NCBI RefSeq assembly: GCF_003217295.1
Contig: NZ_QJTJ01000002.1
Coordinates: forward strand, 186,001-250,000
From: Ureibacillus chungkukjangi
GTDB taxonomy: Bacteria; Bacillota; Bacilli; Bacillales_A; Planococcaceae
Direction of reading: 5' to 3'
Length of the DNA: 64,000 nt
This document shows, piece after piece, positions 33,325 to 41,425 of this stretch (position 1 is its first letter; every line of letters starts with the position of its first letter). Below the pieces are notes generated by a model. It had not been told where the DNA came from. It did no database searches and saw nothing but the letters and a program-made list of their open reading frames with translations. The translations under genes were made by a program, and so were the position numbers.

Positions 33325-33912
33325 ATGTTTGGCCTTTCAAATCTTGTTTCTCTTATTGTTTCGGCATTTATCATCCTTCCTGTTGTTTTATTCCTTCGGG
33401 AGATGAGCTATTTAATTGTCAGTGGTATGTTTGGAGTTATTAAGCCCAGGATCACAATCGGTTCTGGCCCTCGTGTTATTAAATTTGGAATTATTGATAT
33501 CCGAAAATATTATCATTTTTATAGCTGGTTTTCGTATGATGACTTAAAAAATAATAGTAAGCTTGCGTACATTTTGATTTACTCAAGTCCCATTATTTTC
33601 AACCTGACCATCGCGCTTCTCATCAATGCTTTAATAGCCAACGGAGTGCTTGATGATTACAAGGTTTTCTGGGATCGCTTTGTTTTTTATGTGTTTTATT
33701 TCATGCTATTTGATGTCATCCCTATGTTTACAATAAACGGGAAGCCAAATAATGGCATGATAATTTATGAAATGATTCGCTATGGGAAACGGGTGGATTA
33801 TAACCCGGAGTCCTTCCTTCCCACAACATCAGAAATGGAGAAGCAGCATAAGGAATTCATGAAAAAAATGGAGGAAATAAAAAAAGAACGGGAAGAGGAA
33901 GATTGCGATTAA
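33325..33912 (+). CDS. degenerate M50 (site-2-protease-like) membrane protein
   Basis: A 195-residue membrane protein. The overall pattern, hydrophobic helix then REMSYLIVSGMFGVIKPRITIGSGP and FDVIPMFTINGKPNNGMII, follows the site-2-protease layout. The metal-binding HExxH is replaced by REMSY (25-29), and the second motif Asn/Asp-x-x-Pro-x-x-x-Asp-Gly is altered (DVIP at 130-133, NGK at 138-140). It should therefore be catalytically dead, if the relationship is right. The tail (about 168-195) is highly charged. A GAGGATG site precedes the ATG. It could be a binding or regulatory pseudoprotease; no partner is evident. Confidence 0.65.
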   Translation: MFGLSNLVSLIVSAFIILPVVLFLREMSYLIVSGMFGVIKPRITIGSGPRVIKFGIIDIRKYYHFYSWFSYDDLKNNSKLAYILIYSSPIIFNLTIALLINALIANGVLDDYKVFWDRFVFYVFYFMLFDVIPMFTINGKPNNGMIIYEMIRYGKRVDYNPESFLPTTSEMEKQHKEFMKKMEEIKKEREEEDCD

Positions 33913-33913
33913 A

Positions 33914-33955
33914 AAAGCCAGCTCTCCAATTTAAAATGGCGGGCTGGCTTTATAA
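33914..33955. terminator. intrinsic terminator between convergent genes
   Basis: 9-bp stem AAAGCCAGC / GCTGGCTTT (33914-33922 / 33943-33951), A/T-rich on both flanks. Confidence 0.75.
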
Positions 33956-33961
33956 TTTAAT

Positions 33962-34687
33962 TTAGAAAGGATTTGTAGCAATAAATCCTGCCGTTTTCAC
34001 GTAGATACGTGGGTTAAGCTTTAATTGGTTAACGATAAATTCAGCGATGTCCTCTGGCTGCATCATTTTCGATTCATCGTTTTCTTTAATTAGGTTCGTT
34101 TCTACTGCTAGATCAGTAGCTACCGTACTTGGTGTTAAAGCAGATACACGAATATTATTGCGGCGAACCTCTTGTGCTAATGATTCAGTAAAGCCGATAA
34201 CACCGAACTTCGATGCACTATACGCACTTGAAGTTGCAGCCCCACTTAAGCCATTTGTGGAAGAGATGTTGATGATATCGCCAGCTTCTTTATCTAATAA
34301 TTGAGGTAAAACCGCTCGAGTTACATAATATGTACCCATTAAGTTTACATCAATCATTTTCTTCCATTCTTCAGGCTCCATATCTAAAACTGAGCCAAAT
34401 GTTGCAATCCCCGCATTATTAACTAGAATATCGGCATTGCCTAATTCTTTTGCTAGTAACGTAACAGCTACCTCCACTTGCTCTTGAGATGAAACATCCG
34501 CCATCGCATAGGCAACCTTAACGCCTAAGCCCTCGATTTGAGTTGCCACTTCTTTTAAGCCTGATTCAGAGCGTGCAATTAAACCAACACTTACGCCTTC
34601 TTTAGCTAAAGCGATGGCCGTTGCTCTACCAATCCCTCTTGCTCCACCTGTGATAATTGCAACTTTTCCTTGTAACGATTGCGCCAT
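33962..34687 (-). CDS. short-chain dehydrogenase/reductase, 3-ketoacyl-ACP reductase-like
   Basis: A 241-residue classical SDR oxidoreductase. The NADP-binding motif [10 protein letters not shown] is at 14-23, NNAG at about 89-92, the catalytic Ser in [11 protein letters not shown] and the YSASK pair at about 155-159. This class reduces 3-ketoacyl thioesters or other ketones. There are no fatty-acid synthesis genes next to it, so it is probably a generic FabG-like reductase, not the essential FabG. A GGGAGCC stretch precedes the ATG. Confidence 0.92.
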   Translation of the reverse strand: MAQSLQGKVAIITGGARGIGRATAIALAKEGVSVGLIARSESGLKEVATQIEGLGVKVAYAMADVSSQEQVEVAVTLLAKELGNADILVNNAGIATFGSVLDMEPEEWKKMIDVNLMGTYYVTRAVLPQLLDKEAGDIINISSTNGLSGAATSSAYSASKFGVIGFTESLAQEVRRNNIRVSALTPSTVATDLAVETNLIKENDESKMMQPEDIAEFIVNQLKLNPRIYVKTAGFIATNPF

Positions 34688-34772
34688 AAAATCGGCTCCC
34701 TTCTATACAATTTAATACCTTCGCCTTCATTATACTATCTTGACATAATTGTGGCATGGAATTAGCTTGGGG

Positions 34773-34805
34773 GAATTGTTTGTGTACCTGGTACACAAAC
34801 AATTC
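34773..34805. repeat. 33-bp palindrome, dispersed family, copy 2
   Basis: Arms GAATTGTTTGTGTACC and its perfect reverse complement around a single T. A degenerate copy (TGTACCTGGCAC) follows at about 34831-34846. It lies between the SDR and APH-like genes. Confidence 0.85.
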
Positions 34806-34848
34806 TAGTACAATTCAGAATATTCATCATTACATGTGTACCTGGCAC

Positions 34849-35709
34849 CTAAACACTCCCCCTCAAATACGCCAATACTGCATTCATCTCCTGCGCTTCC
34901 TCCGCTCCATCTTCTACCGCCCAGAGCACTTGTACTGTCAGTAGTGCGATGGCTGCTTTTCTTAAACGGAGCTCGTCTAGTGCTTGCTTTGATGCAATCT
35001 GTTTCAGCCGCGTTTCCAGCAATATTAAGTCGTGATTTAATTCGTTAAATAAAAACGAGATGTAATCGTAGTAGATGTCTCCCTGTACCCCTTTTGGATC
35101 GATAGCAACCCAGCCTTGTTTCTCGTCGAATAGGATGTTTTCATGATGTAAATCCCCATGCAAGTTTACATTCCCTTTAGAAGATTCTTCAATTTCCTTT
35201 TTATAGCGAAGTGCCGTTTCGATATGCTCTTCTGTTACGAAATCGCTCGGGACAGGATTCACCAATGCCTTAAACCAATTATGTATAAAAGGCAAATCCT
35301 CGGAAGGCAGCCTGTTTAATCTATTCCAAACCATCAAGTATATGTCGATTTGCTCGTCCTTCTCCAGCTCTTTTAGCATCTTGCCCGGTGTGAGCCGTTC
35401 AAGTAAGAGACAGCCTCGCTTTTCGTCATGGTTATATAGTGTTACGAAGCCCTCTCCCTGAAACTCCTTCGTCGCTTTTATTTCATTAGAAAAGTCATAT
35501 CCCGGAACACCGATTTTCAAAACAAGCGAGCGACTCATGGTGTCCTTTACGTATGCCACATAGTTATACGATAAATTGGCAGGCTCTCCTTCTATAGTTA
35601 ATCTCCAATCGTGACAGATTGCATCAAGCGATTTGGGTAATTGCTCAAGCCACAGCTCACCCTTTGTACCAAATGCAGCTTTTATTTTCTCTCGAAATCT
35701 TTTATTCAT
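34849..35709 (-). CDS. aminoglycoside/hydroxyurea phosphotransferase-like kinase (APH(6) family)
   Basis: A 286-residue small-molecule kinase of the APH_6_hur (streptomycin 6-kinase-like) family. The N-lobe has LVLKIGVPGYDFSNEIKA with the ATP-binding Lys and Glu, then CLLLERLTPGKML. The catalytic loop NLHGDLHHENILF is near residue 187, followed by the DFG-equivalent VAIDPKGVQGD. Family members can inactivate streptomycin, but many chromosomal copies have unknown substrates, so a resistance role should not be assumed. An AGGGA site precedes the ATG. Confidence 0.87.
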   Translation of the reverse strand: MNKRFREKIKAAFGTKGELWLEQLPKSLDAICHDWRLTIEGEPANLSYNYVAYVKDTMSRSLVLKIGVPGYDFSNEIKATKEFQGEGFVTLYNHDEKRGCLLLERLTPGKMLKELEKDEQIDIYLMVWNRLNRLPSEDLPFIHNWFKALVNPVPSDFVTEEHIETALRYKKEIEESSKGNVNLHGDLHHENILFDEKQGWVAIDPKGVQGDIYYDYISFLFNELNHDLILLETRLKQIASKQALDELRLRKAAIALLTVQVLWAVEDGAEEAQEMNAVLAYLRGSV

Positions 35710-35770
35710 GCTATCCCTCCTTTGACATTCCTAATTACGATTCAATATCCATTAAACAATTTCCTGCAAA

Positions 35771-35801
35771 AATAAAACCCCTAACACTAATAAATAGTGT
35801 T
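35771..35801 (-). terminator. probable terminator of the small lipoprotein gene
   Basis: 7-bp stem AACACTA / TAGTGTT (35783-35789 / 35795-35801) followed on the minus strand by AGGGGTTTTATTTT. Confidence 0.65.
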
Positions 35802-35839
35802 AAAGGCTACGCGCTAGAGAGCACTCTGGCTTTTATTTT

Positions 35840-35989
35840 TTACTCATCATCAATTTCACCATCACCGATTTCATCTTCCTCTTCAATATCCTCAATGTGC
35901 TCCCCTTCATCCGGTGCTTCATCGTTGCCACAAGCTACTAAAGAGAACATTGAAAACGTTAAAAACATCATCATAAGTAATTTCTTCAT
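35840..35989 (-). CDS. tiny acidic lipoprotein, 49 residues
   Basis: A complete small gene with AAGGAGG 10 bp before the ATG. MKKLLMMMFLTFSMFSLVAC is a lipoprotein signal with Cys20. The mature 30 residues are extremely acidic: about 18 Asp and Glu with almost no basic residues (EHIEDIEEEDEIGDGEIDD). It would be a membrane-anchored acidic peptide on the cell surface, possibly binding cations or wall components. No family recognised. It is monocistronic, with a terminator downstream. Confidence 0.75.
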   Translation of the reverse strand: MKKLLMMMFLTFSMFSLVACGNDEAPDEGEHIEDIEEEDEIGDGEIDDE

Positions 35990-36071
35990 AATAGGAAAAC
36001 CTCCTTTTTAAATAGGTTTCCCGGATTGCCCTAAACAAAACCCTTACATTTGGAAAATCTGAATTGTTCTT

Positions 36072-36102
36072 AATTGTGTGTGTACCTGGTACACATACAA
36101 TT
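36072..36102. repeat. palindrome of the 33-bp family, copy 3
   Basis: Arms AATTGTGTGTGTACC and GGTACACATACAATT around a T, one mismatch. It lies just downstream of the YppG-like gene. Confidence 0.8.
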
Positions 36103-36114
36103 TACCCGCAATTC

Positions 36115-36399
36115 CTATCTAAACAGATTAAAGAATGCGCCAATTTGTCTTACCATGTTAATGCCATCTGATAGTTTTCCGGCGTGGTTCATCATCATGT
36201 TGAGATTTTCAGGGAGTCCTCTTCTTTGGCCCTGCTGCGGGAATCCGTATGGCGGCTGCTGGTTGTTCATATAAGGATTGTCTGGTCTTCTTCTTTCGAA
36301 GGGTGGGCCGAAATTTTGTCTGGGACCAGGTGGCATTGCTCTTCTTCTAGGATCCTCCGCAAATGCTCTTCTTCTGTCATCTGGTGGATAAAACGGCAT
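36115..36399 (-). CDS. YppG-like protein
   Basis: A 94-residue low-complexity protein rich in Pro, Arg, Asn and Gln (PPDDRRRAFAEDPRRR, NNQQPPYGFPQQGQRR) with a conserved-looking hydrophobic C terminus (GKLSDGINMVRQIGAFFNLFR). The layout fits the YppG family of Bacillales, whose role is unknown and which I believe has been linked to spores. The start is taken as the ATG at 36399, which has GGGGGTGAT 6 bp upstream; an in-frame GTG four codons earlier is possible. Family call from composition and tail. Confidence 0.6.
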   Translation of the reverse strand: MPFYPPDDRRRAFAEDPRRRAMPPGPRQNFGPPFERRRPDNPYMNNQQPPYGFPQQGQRRGLPENLNMMMNHAGKLSDGINMVRQIGAFFNLFR

Positions 36400-36544
36400 C
36401 AATCTAATCACCCCCTATTAGGATTAAACTTTATCTCTAGTATATGCTTGAGTTTTTTAGTGGCTTAGACTTTATGAGAAATTTATATTCACAAGAAAAA
36501 AGCAACCCACCAAAGCTAGTACCTTGATAGATTGCTCTATTTTT

Positions 36545-37843
36545 TTATTTCAATAACTCATCCGGCACTACAAACAAATGCCCTGAATTATCTGCGTAAA
36601 CACCTATAATTGTTTTGTCTTTAATATATTTCACGATATAAAGCTTTTTCCCATCATGCTTTGTTGTATTCAGAAGCTCTACCTTCGTACCGTCTCGTTC
36701 CATATTGGCCTTTACTTCTTCCCATGTTAAGTTAATCGGCTCTTCCTGTAGAGTGACCCATCTATAATTCTCCATAAACCACTTTCCATTTTGTTTAACT
36801 AGCGTAAAGTAAACGGTGCTTCCTCCTGAAACCATTTGATCGAACACAATGGAAGAGGCTACAACTCGGTCACTTGTGTTCTCTAGCACATTAAAACGGA
36901 TATCTAAAGCAGCATAAGGATATGGAGGCACATCGCATGAGCAATAAAATTCATCCTTCACATCCTTTAAAAATCCATCCGTAAAGGTAGGAGTGGCATA
37001 TTTTAATAATTCTGGTCTTAAAATAGTAAAGTCTGGATGGTTTTCAAAGGACCAATTATTTTCTTCCCCTAAACGCTTGAATGTATCTACAATTCCTGAT
37101 AGCTTCTCTTTTACAACATTCTTTGCTTCATTTTTAGAAAGTATATTTAACTCAGGATCTACTTTTGCTTTCGATTGTTTGACTAGCTCATCCAGTGCAA
37201 GACCTTTTTTGGCTGTATTTGAAGCAGCTTCACTTACTTTTCCGAAACCACTTTGATTCATCATATATAAAAATGTAACTACTTGAGCTCTAGTAAGTTC
37301 ATTATTGTAGCCGAAAAATTCTAATACATTGTCCTTCTTATCATGATTTTGCCCAGTTGAGATTTCATGCTCTAGCAAAAATTGAATTGAATTATTCAAA
37401 TCTAGATTATCATGACCTAAATATACTAGAGCCTGCGCCACTAAGCCGCGCTTTACTGGTTGGTTTCGAATCGTATCATCTATATACCCATTTAAAGGTA
37501 CACCATAGGAGGCTAGTGAATTATATACATCATCTGCCCAATGTTTCGAAGGTGTATCTTTTGTAATCTCTCCATCCGTCTTGTTTAACTTGTATAGATT
37601 ATTTAACATGACCACTAGTTGAGCTTCACTCACTTTGTTATTAGGGCCAAAGCTTCCATCCTCATAGCCACTTATAATTCCCTTTTCCTTTGCCCAAGCA
37701 ACCGCCTCATAGGCATAATGATCACTTTTTACATCAGGAAAACTTGAATACTTGACCGGGGCAGCTGCTAAAGCATTAGACTGGATACCCATAGCAACAC
37801 AAAGACACAATATCGAAACTAGTATACTCAAAAGCTTTTTCAT
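36545..37843 (-). CDS. secreted SLH-domain surface protein
   Basis: A 432-residue exported protein. A signal peptide (about 1-27, cleavage near NALAAA) is followed by three S-layer homology repeats (about 33-210). The first is clear (FPDVKSDHYAYEAVAWAKEKGIISGYEDGSFGP); the second and third are more diverged. SLH domains bind pyruvylated secondary wall polymer, anchoring the protein to the envelope. The C-terminal half (about 230-432) is not recognised; it includes a region with FMENYRWVTLQEEP that may be an NTF2-like fold. It stands alone on the minus strand. Confidence 0.88.
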   Translation of the reverse strand: MKKLLSILVSILCLCVAMGIQSNALAAAPVKYSSFPDVKSDHYAYEAVAWAKEKGIISGYEDGSFGPNNKVSEAQLVVMLNNLYKLNKTDGEITKDTPSKHWADDVYNSLASYGVPLNGYIDDTIRNQPVKRGLVAQALVYLGHDNLDLNNSIQFLLEHEISTGQNHDKKDNVLEFFGYNNELTRAQVVTFLYMMNQSGFGKVSEAASNTAKKGLALDELVKQSKAKVDPELNILSKNEAKNVVKEKLSGIVDTFKRLGEENNWSFENHPDFTILRPELLKYATPTFTDGFLKDVKDEFYCSCDVPPYPYAALDIRFNVLENTSDRVVASSIVFDQMVSGGSTVYFTLVKQNGKWFMENYRWVTLQEEPINLTWEEVKANMERDGTKVELLNTTKHDGKKLYIVKYIKDKTIIGVYADNSGHLFVVPDELLK

Positions 37844-38092
37844 AGAGCCCTCCTACTTATTTGTATATTTTAGGTAAAAATCCACATAATAGTATTTTAT
37901 GTATTATCAAAGACAAAAATTCTCCCAAATTTAAAAGTTTAGAATCTATTTCTTGTTGCTTCAATAAGGATGACTACTAGTAAACTCTATTTTTAATTTC
38001 TTTTCCCTAATCAGAGTGGATTAAACCTATTGTTTGTTCAGATGGGATATAATGGGTATATGATTTTTAGTTTAATTTTAAATGGAGGGTCT

Positions 38093-39469
38093 ATGAAAAC
38101 TTTAATTCGTGGTGAAAAAGTAAATGTATCTGATTTTACCTCTGCAACTCAATTAGAGGTAGAGGTAAATGTATCTTCAAGCTTTGAAATTGATATTACA
38201 TGCTTTGGGCTAGACCAGAAAAAACAGCTTACAGACGATCGGTATATGATTTTTTACAATCAGTTAAATTCCCCATCCAACGAAATTCAACTTAGAAACC
38301 TTGGGAATGGCAGTGGTACTTTCTTCATCGACTTAGCCAAAATCCCGACTTCCATCCAATACCTCGTTTTCACAGCAACAATTGATGGAAACGGAACAAT
38401 GGGTATGATTCAAAATGGCTCCCTGAAATTAAAAACGGGCAATCAAACACTTCTTGACTATTCCTTTAACGGAAATGATTTCAAAAATGAAAAAGCCGTG
38501 ATTATTACAGAAGTTTATAATTATAAATCCCTTTGGAAGGTTTCCTCTGTCGGGAGTGGCTTTGACGGAGGTCTTTCTGCTCTATTAACAAGCTTCGGTG
38601 GTACTGCTTCAGAAGAACAGGCACCAGCTAATACACCTACACCTGTAACAGCAGCCGCGTCAGAATCGCAAGCCGCTCCTACTCCTGTACTCGATAAAAA
38701 AATACTGTTAGAGAAGAAGATGGAGCAAACAGCACCAAAATTATTGGACCTTTCAAAGAAAGCCAAAATCTCGCTAGAAAAAGCCGGACTGCAAAATCAT
38801 ACGGCAAAGGTAGCACTCTGCTTGGATATCTCTGGCTCCATGTCTAAAATGTACCGTTCAGGCAAAATCCAAGAATTTGTAGAGCGTATTTTGGCATTAG
38901 GAACTCGCTTTGACGATGATGGCTCCATCGACGTATTTTTATTTGGCAAAAATGCCTATGATGCAGGCGAAATCACGATCGATAACTTTGGCGGCTCTGT
39001 GGATCGCTTAATCAGGCAGCATCCTTTAGAAGGTAACACCTATTACGGCAAAGCGATGAAAATTATTCGAAAGCATTATTTTGGTCATGGAGGAAAACGC
39101 GACAAGCCCTATTCACAAAAGCATCCTGTTTACGTCATGTTTGTAACAGACGGCGCCCCATTCGACAGAGCTGACGCAACGAACCATATTCAGCATTCAT
39201 CCTATGAGCCGATGTTCTGGCAGTTCATGGCGATTGGTAAGTCAAATAAAGGTGCCAAAAAGAAAGGCGGTTTCTTCAATAGTCTTATCCAATCCGATTT
39301 CACCTTCCTGGAGCAGCTAGATAATCTGAGTGGTCGCTATTTGGATAACGCCAACTTCTTTAGTGTCGAGGATCCGTTAGAGCTATCAGACACAGAGCTC
39401 TACGATTTACTAATGACCGAATACCCAGGATGGGTCAAATCAGCAACGCAAAAGGGATTAATTCAGTAG
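38093..39469 (+). CDS. TerF-like protein: TerD domain fused to vWA domain
   Basis: A 458-residue protein starting at the ATG at 38093 with GGAGGG 5 bp upstream; an upstream in-frame start adds 21 unrelated residues. The N-terminal TerD-like domain (about 1-170) ends in a GSGFDGGLSALLTSFGG block. A proline/alanine-rich linker (about 175-215) follows, then a vWA-TerF domain (about 235-458) with MIDAS motif LDISGSMSKMY and a third motif TDGAPFDR. In Ter systems such vWA proteins are thought to assemble complexes with TerD. It lies upstream of a second vWA gene; the rest of the cluster is on the other strand. Confidence 0.87.
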   Translation: MKTLIRGEKVNVSDFTSATQLEVEVNVSSSFEIDITCFGLDQKKQLTDDRYMIFYNQLNSPSNEIQLRNLGNGSGTFFIDLAKIPTSIQYLVFTATIDGNGTMGMIQNGSLKLKTGNQTLLDYSFNGNDFKNEKAVIITEVYNYKSLWKVSSVGSGFDGGLSALLTSFGGTASEEQAPANTPTPVTAAASESQAAPTPVLDKKILLEKKMEQTAPKLLDLSKKAKISLEKAGLQNHTAKVALCLDISGSMSKMYRSGKIQEFVERILALGTRFDDDGSIDVFLFGKNAYDAGEITIDNFGGSVDRLIRQHPLEGNTYYGKAMKIIRKHYFGHGGKRDKPYSQKHPVYVMFVTDGAPFDRADATNHIQHSSYEPMFWQFMAIGKSNKGAKKKGGFFNSLIQSDFTFLEQLDNLSGRYLDNANFFSVEDPLELSDTELYDLLMTEYPGWVKSATQKGLIQ

Positions 39470-39532
39470 CCTCGTGAATAAGCAAACTTTGAAATGCAAC
39501 ACTAATACAACTTTCTTGTTAGGAGGAGCAGC

Positions 39533-40201
39533 ATGTCCACTATATCTTTAAGAAAAGACAAAGTAAAAATCGTACTGACTAAGAAAAAATTAACTGGTGT
39601 TAAAGCAAAGGTTGGGCTCGTCCTGGATATTTCAGGTTCTATGAGACGCCTTTATAAAATTGGCGAGGTTCAGGAAGCCGTTGAGCGTGTTGCTGCAGTA
39701 GCTTCCCAGTTCGATGATGATGGCTCCTTGGACGTTTGGGTATATGACAACGAATTTTCCAGACTGCCTGAAGTAACAGAGCATAACCTACTTGGCTATG
39801 TAGAAAAGAATATTCTAGGGAATGACGCTATTCACAAATTCGGTCGTAATGACGAGCCCCAGGTTATGGCAGACATTATCAACAAATACACTGTTGAAGA
39901 ACCAAGTGATGAACCTGTTTTCTTAATCTTTATCAATGATGGTGGCTGCAAACCGGGCATTAAAAAATTTATCGTAGAGTCTTCAAACAAGCCAATTTTT
40001 TGGCAATTCGTCGGCATCGGTGACTCAAACTTTGACGTCCTGCGCAAATTGGACACAATGGAAGGCCGCTTTATCGACAACGCGAACTTCTTCCATTTCG
40101 AAGACATCGAAAAAATCACAGATGAGCAGCTTTACGAGAACCTATTAGACGAATTTCCCTCCTGGCTTGAAGAAGCAAAGGAAAAAGGGATTTTGAAGTA
40201 G
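39533..40201 (+). CDS. stand-alone vWA (TerF-type) protein
   Basis: A 222-residue protein that is essentially one vWA domain. The MIDAS motif LDISGSMRRLY is near residue 33, FDDDGSLDVWVYDN follows, and INDGGCKPG supplies the third metal-coordinating segment. It is clearly related to the vWA half of the preceding gene (shared FIDNANFF/LDNANFF and W-QF-GIG/W-QF-AIG blocks) but has no TerD part. The preceding gene ends 63 bp before it, and an AGGAGG site precedes the ATG. A strong terminator follows. Likely a partner in the same Ter complex. Confidence 0.87.
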   Translation: MSTISLRKDKVKIVLTKKKLTGVKAKVGLVLDISGSMRRLYKIGEVQEAVERVAAVASQFDDDGSLDVWVYDNEFSRLPEVTEHNLLGYVEKNILGNDAIHKFGRNDEPQVMADIINKYTVEEPSDEPVFLIFINDGGCKPGIKKFIVESSNKPIFWQFVGIGDSNFDVLRKLDTMEGRFIDNANFFHFEDIEKITDEQLYENLLDEFPSWLEEAKEKGILK

Positions 40202-40220
40202 AATGAAATGTAATGTAATG

Positions 40221-40262
40221 AACCCTTGTTAAGCAGATTTTGCTTGGCAAGGGTTTTATTAT
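40221..40262 (+). terminator. intrinsic terminator of the vWA operon
   Basis: AACCCTTG / CAAGGGTT stem (40221-40228 / 40248-40255) with an inner AAGCA / TGCTT helix, followed by TTATTATT. Confidence 0.85.
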
Positions 40263-40350
40263 TGTCTACAAGTAATTGGGCAAGCTTATTATATGCTGGT
40301 TTTGATAAATTTCGTTAATTATTAGTATTTTTTCGAGGGTTGATTTTGAA

Positions 40351-40445
40351 GTGTCGGGATTATTGATGAAAGTGTCGGGATTTTTTGAAAAAGTGTCTGA
40401 ATTTCGACAAAAAGTGGCGGGAATATAAGCAAAAGTGGCGAGATT
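40351..40445. repeat. five-unit GTGTCGGGA/GTGGCGGGA array, exact 21-bp period
   Basis: Units start at 40351, 40372, 40393, 40414 and 40435, spaced exactly 21 bp: GTGTCGGGA twice, GTGTCTGAA, GTGGCGGGA, GTGGCGAGA, each followed by A/T-rich variable bases. A second phase-shifted set follows at 40481. Confidence 0.9.
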
Positions 40446-40480
40446 AAATCTCTGCAATCACTCCTTTTAAAAATTTATTT

Positions 40481-40552
40481 GACGGATATTTACTTCTAAC
40501 TGGCGGATTTATCACAAAAGTTGGCGGATAAACGAGCAAAATCGGCGGATAT
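40481..40552. repeat. four-unit GGCGGATA array, exact 21-bp period
   Basis: GACGGA/GGCGGA begins at 40481, 40502, 40523 and 40544, spaced exactly 21 bp. It is the same sequence family as the array at 32105-32205. The step from the preceding array (40435 to 40481) is 46 bp, so the two sets are out of register. Confidence 0.9.
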
Positions 40553-40709
40553 AATTCACCCAACAGCACTTATCAATTCGATTCTCTCCCATCACAGTTT
40601 CCCAAGCCTTTATTTTATGGCTTTTCGCCTAACAAATAACAATTATATGTCGTATAAAAAGCCTATCCAAAATCAAAAATAAGAGAAATCAAAAGGAGGT
40701 GTAATGTAA

Positions 40710-41339
40710 ATGAATAAGTTTTCGAGCGTCCTTCTGTTTTGTGCCTTACTCCTGTTCTCTTCTAGTTATACTGTACAGGGGCAAGAAATCAAAATGTTCA
40801 AGGAGCCACCATTTGAGTATTATAAGGTCTCTAAAGGGGATTCATTCTGGTTCATTGCCAAACGATATGGGTTGGATTATAAGGAGCTTATGAGACTAAA
40901 CCCATCAGTTGATCCACTGAATATGCAGGTTGGTTCGACTATCCGATTAAAGGATTCGGGTAAACCGGTGGCAAGCTTTGAAGAAGAAGTCGTTCGATTG
41001 GTGAATGTCGAAAGACAAAAAGCTGGCCTAGGTGCTGTCCAGCATCGCGCCGATGTGAAAAGCGTTGCTCAAAAGAAAGCAATGGATATGATCAACAGTA
41101 ACTACTTCAGTCATACGAGCCCGAACTATGGTAGTCCTTTTGATATGTTGAAAACCTTCGGCGTATCTTATCGAGCTGCAGGTGAAAACATTGCCAAAGG
41201 ACAAAAGACACCACAAGAGGTTATGAATTCCTGGATGAACTCATCAGGACATAGAGCCAATATTTTAAATGGTCAATACAACGCTATTGGTGTTGGTTAC
41301 TATAACGGTGCATGGGTTCAAATGTTTATTCAATCATAA
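40710..41339 (+). CDS. secreted LysM-CAP protein (YkwD/SafA-like)
   Basis: A 209-residue exported protein. A signal peptide (about 1-24) is followed by one LysM domain (about 36-81: YYKVSKGDSFWFIAKRYGL, LNPSVDPLNMQVGSTIRL), which binds peptidoglycan. A C-terminal CAP/SCP domain (about 87-207) has YFSHTSP, GENIAKG and MNSSGHRANIL, with the His and Glu residues that line the CAP pocket. Similar proteins occur in spore coats and vegetative walls. AAGGAGGTG precedes the ATG; a strong terminator follows. Confidence 0.92.
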   Translation: MNKFSSVLLFCALLLFSSSYTVQGQEIKMFKEPPFEYYKVSKGDSFWFIAKRYGLDYKELMRLNPSVDPLNMQVGSTIRLKDSGKPVASFEEEVVRLVNVERQKAGLGAVQHRADVKSVAQKKAMDMINSNYFSHTSPNYGSPFDMLKTFGVSYRAAGENIAKGQKTPQEVMNSWMNSSGHRANILNGQYNAIGVGYYNGAWVQMFIQS

Positions 41340-41340
41340 T

Positions 41341-41379
41341 AAAAAGTAGCCGTCTCAAATTTGAGATTGGCTACTTTTT
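41341..41379. terminator. strong bidirectional terminator
   Basis: 11-bp stem AAAAAGTAGCC / GGCTACTTTTT with an inner TCTCAAATTTGAGA palindrome, between the convergent LysM-CAP and TerA-like genes. Confidence 0.92.
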
Positions 41380-41425
41380 CAGCTTATACTTATGATTATT
41401 CTGGTTGATCCCCAGCGAAAAGCAT

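Noticed and set aside
34849-35709. Acquired antibiotic-resistance gene
   Set aside because: Base composition fits its neighbours and there are no mobile-element genes; chromosomal APH-like kinases are common and mostly not resistance determinants.
36115-36468. Plus-strand frames opposite the YppG-like gene
   Set aside because: They are antisense shadows of a low-complexity coding region without ribosome sites.
40266-40457. Minus-strand frame with NPDTF repeats over the 40.35 kb array
   Set aside because: Same reason: DNA-level 21-bp repeat, no ribosome site.
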